Positions 44,272-45,393 of a stretch of DNA of 45,393 bases are shown here, one piece after another. Source of the stretch: Candidatus Methylacidiphilales bacterium. GTDB lineage: Bacteria; Verrucomicrobiota; Verrucomicrobiia; Methylacidiphilales; JAAUTS01. The translations under genes were made by a program, and so were the position numbers. Numbering within the stretch: position 1 is the first letter of the stretch; every line of letters starts with the position of its first letter. The DNA is taken from contig JAQTNW010000026.1 of NCBI GenBank assembly GCA_028713655.1, positions 1-45,393 of the forward strand, written 5' to 3'. The notes beneath the pieces were generated by a model. The model saw nothing but the letters and a program-made list of their open reading frames with translations, had not been told where the DNA came from and did not search any database.

Positions 44272-45393
44272 TTAACCTTTCTTCTGCTCCAAAATCTGGG
44301 CCAGGATCTGCGCCGGCACCTGCTCGAAATGCGAGGGCTCCATCGAGTAGGCCGCGCGTCCGCGCGACAGCGAGCGCAATGTGTTCACATAACCGAACAT
44401 TTCGGCCAGCGGAACGTCAGCCTGCATGACGCATGCGCCGTTCTTGGTTTCCATCGAATTGATTTTGCCGCGGCGGCGGTTCACGTCGCCCAAAATGTCG
44501 CCCTGATATTCTTCCGGCGTGATGACTTCCACCTTCATGATCGGCTCCAGCAGGATCGATCCGGCTTTCTGCAGCGCGTCCTTCAAAGCAAAGGAAGCCG
44601 CCAGCTTGAACGCCAATTCGTTGGAATCCACTTCGTGGTAGGAACCGTCAAGAATCCGGATCTCAAGGTCAATGACCTGGCTGCCGTTGACAACGCCGTT
44701 GCCGACCGCTTCTTCCACGCCCTTGCGGCACGCGCCGATGTATTCCTTCGGAATGTTGCCGCCGACGACCTTGTTTTCAATCGTAACGCCCTTGCCGCGC
44801 TCGACAGGAGTCACATCCAAAATCACATGGCCGTATTGGCCGCGTCCGCCGGACTGCTTGATCAGCTTGCCTTCGCCCTTGGCAACCTTGGTGATGGTTT
44901 CGCGGTACGCGATCTGCGGCGCGCCGGCATTGGTCTGTACGTTGAACTCGCGCTTCAACCGGTCGCAAATAATTTCGAGGTGCAACTCGCCCATCCCCTT
45001 GATGATGGTCTGGCCGGTTTCCTCGTTCGACTGTACCTGGAAGGTCGGGTCTTCTTCCGAAAGACGCTGCAGGCCTTCGCCCAGCTTCTCGCGGTCGCCC
45101 TTGGTCTTGGGCTCGATGGCCATGGAGATAACCGGATCCGGGAAGGACGGCGGTTCCAGCACGATTGTAAAATCTTCATCAACCAGCGTGTCGCCGGTGC
45201 GGATGTCTTTCATGCCGACGGTCGCGGCAATGTCGCCCGCAAACACGCAATCGACGTCCTCGCGCTTGTCGGCCTGGATCTGGATGATGCGGCTGACGCG
45301 CTCGCGCTTGTTGGTGCGCGGATTATAAATGGTGTCGCCCTTGCTGAGCTTGCCGCTGTAAACGCGGAAGAAAATGAGTTTGCCGACAAACGG
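44272..45393 (-). CDS. fusA: Elongation factor G, C-terminal part (cut by window edge)
   Basis: The frame is open to the right edge, giving the last 373 residues. Domain II is present ([40 protein letters not shown]), then domain III ([39 protein letters not shown]), domain IV ([30 protein letters not shown]) and domain V ([34 protein letters not shown]). The GTPase domain would lie outside. EF-G drives translocation and ribosome recycling. Confidence 0.97.
   Translation of the reverse strand, partial: PFVGKLIFFRVYSGKLSKGDTIYNPRTNKRERVSRIIQIQADKREDVDCVFAGDIAATVGMKDIRTGDTLVDEDFTIVLEPPSFPDPVISMAIEPKTKGDREKLGEGLQRLSEEDPTFQVQSNEETGQTIIKGMGELHLEIICDRLKREFNVQTNAGAPQIAYRETITKVAKGEGKLIKQSGGRGQYGHVILDVTPVERGKGVTIENKVVGGNIPKEYIGACRKGVEEAVGNGVVNGSQVIDLEIRILDGSYHEVDSNELAFKLAASFALKDALQKAGSILLEPIMKVEVITPEEYQGDILGDVNRRRGKINSMETKNGACVMQADVPLAEMFGYVNTLRSLSRGRAAYSMEPSHFEQVPAQILAQILEQKKG

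Overview
The window reads as a chromosomal piece of a Gram-negative bacterium of the PVC group, most likely Verrucomicrobiota. This is inference: the ribosomal cluster lacks rpmD (L30), the glycosidase carries a C-terminal domain of a type I associate with Verrucomicrobia and Planctomycetes, and propionate-pathway genes sit beside a complete F-type ATP synthase operon. Nearly all housekeeping genes are on the minus strand.

Region 1 (1-1600) is a remnant integron. Three attC sites separate four small gene cassettes on the minus strand; one cassette is present twice with a single base difference. To the right, on the plus strand, only the last 25 codons of an integron integrase survive. Region 2 (1793-8218, minus) is the ATP synthase operon atpB-E-F-H-A-G-D-C, with a short delta subunit and a c subunit of proton type. 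Region 3 (8563-11300, plus) holds a CHASE2 protein without an output domain, a small four-helix membrane protein, a membrane-protein gene broken by a 5-bp tandem duplication, a palindromic repeat, and a toxin-antitoxin pair whose toxin is degraded. Region 4 (11388-17685, minus) is glutamate synthase, gltB then gltD, with an inverted-repeat element between them.

Region 5 (17943-22992, minus) is a tight propionate-pathway cluster behind a good sigma70-type promoter: methylmalonyl-CoA epimerase, biotin-dependent carboxyltransferase, a membrane-anchored gamma/delta-like subunit, the biotin carrier, a dedicated biotin ligase and a CoA-transferase of the succinate/acetate type. Together they could turn methylmalonyl-CoA into propionyl-CoA and pass its CoA to succinate. 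Mutase and the sodium-channel beta subunit are not in the window.

Region 6 (23141-28427) is mixed: a HigA-like remnant, an ORF6N protein, an AEC-family transporter, tRNA-Ala(GGC), a LysM lipoprotein followed by two tail-anchored coiled-coil proteins, and a secreted GH43-like glycosidase whose reading frame begins in an RHS/YD-repeat remnant.

Region 7 (28588-45393, minus) is the merged str/S10/spc/alpha ribosomal cluster from fusA (cut by the window edge) to rplQ, ending in a clear intrinsic terminator. It contains one gene foreign to the usual order: an exported coiled-coil protein between rpsS and rplV. S5 carries a long Arg/Gly/Pro-rich N-terminus, and S14 and L36 have lost most zinc ligands.
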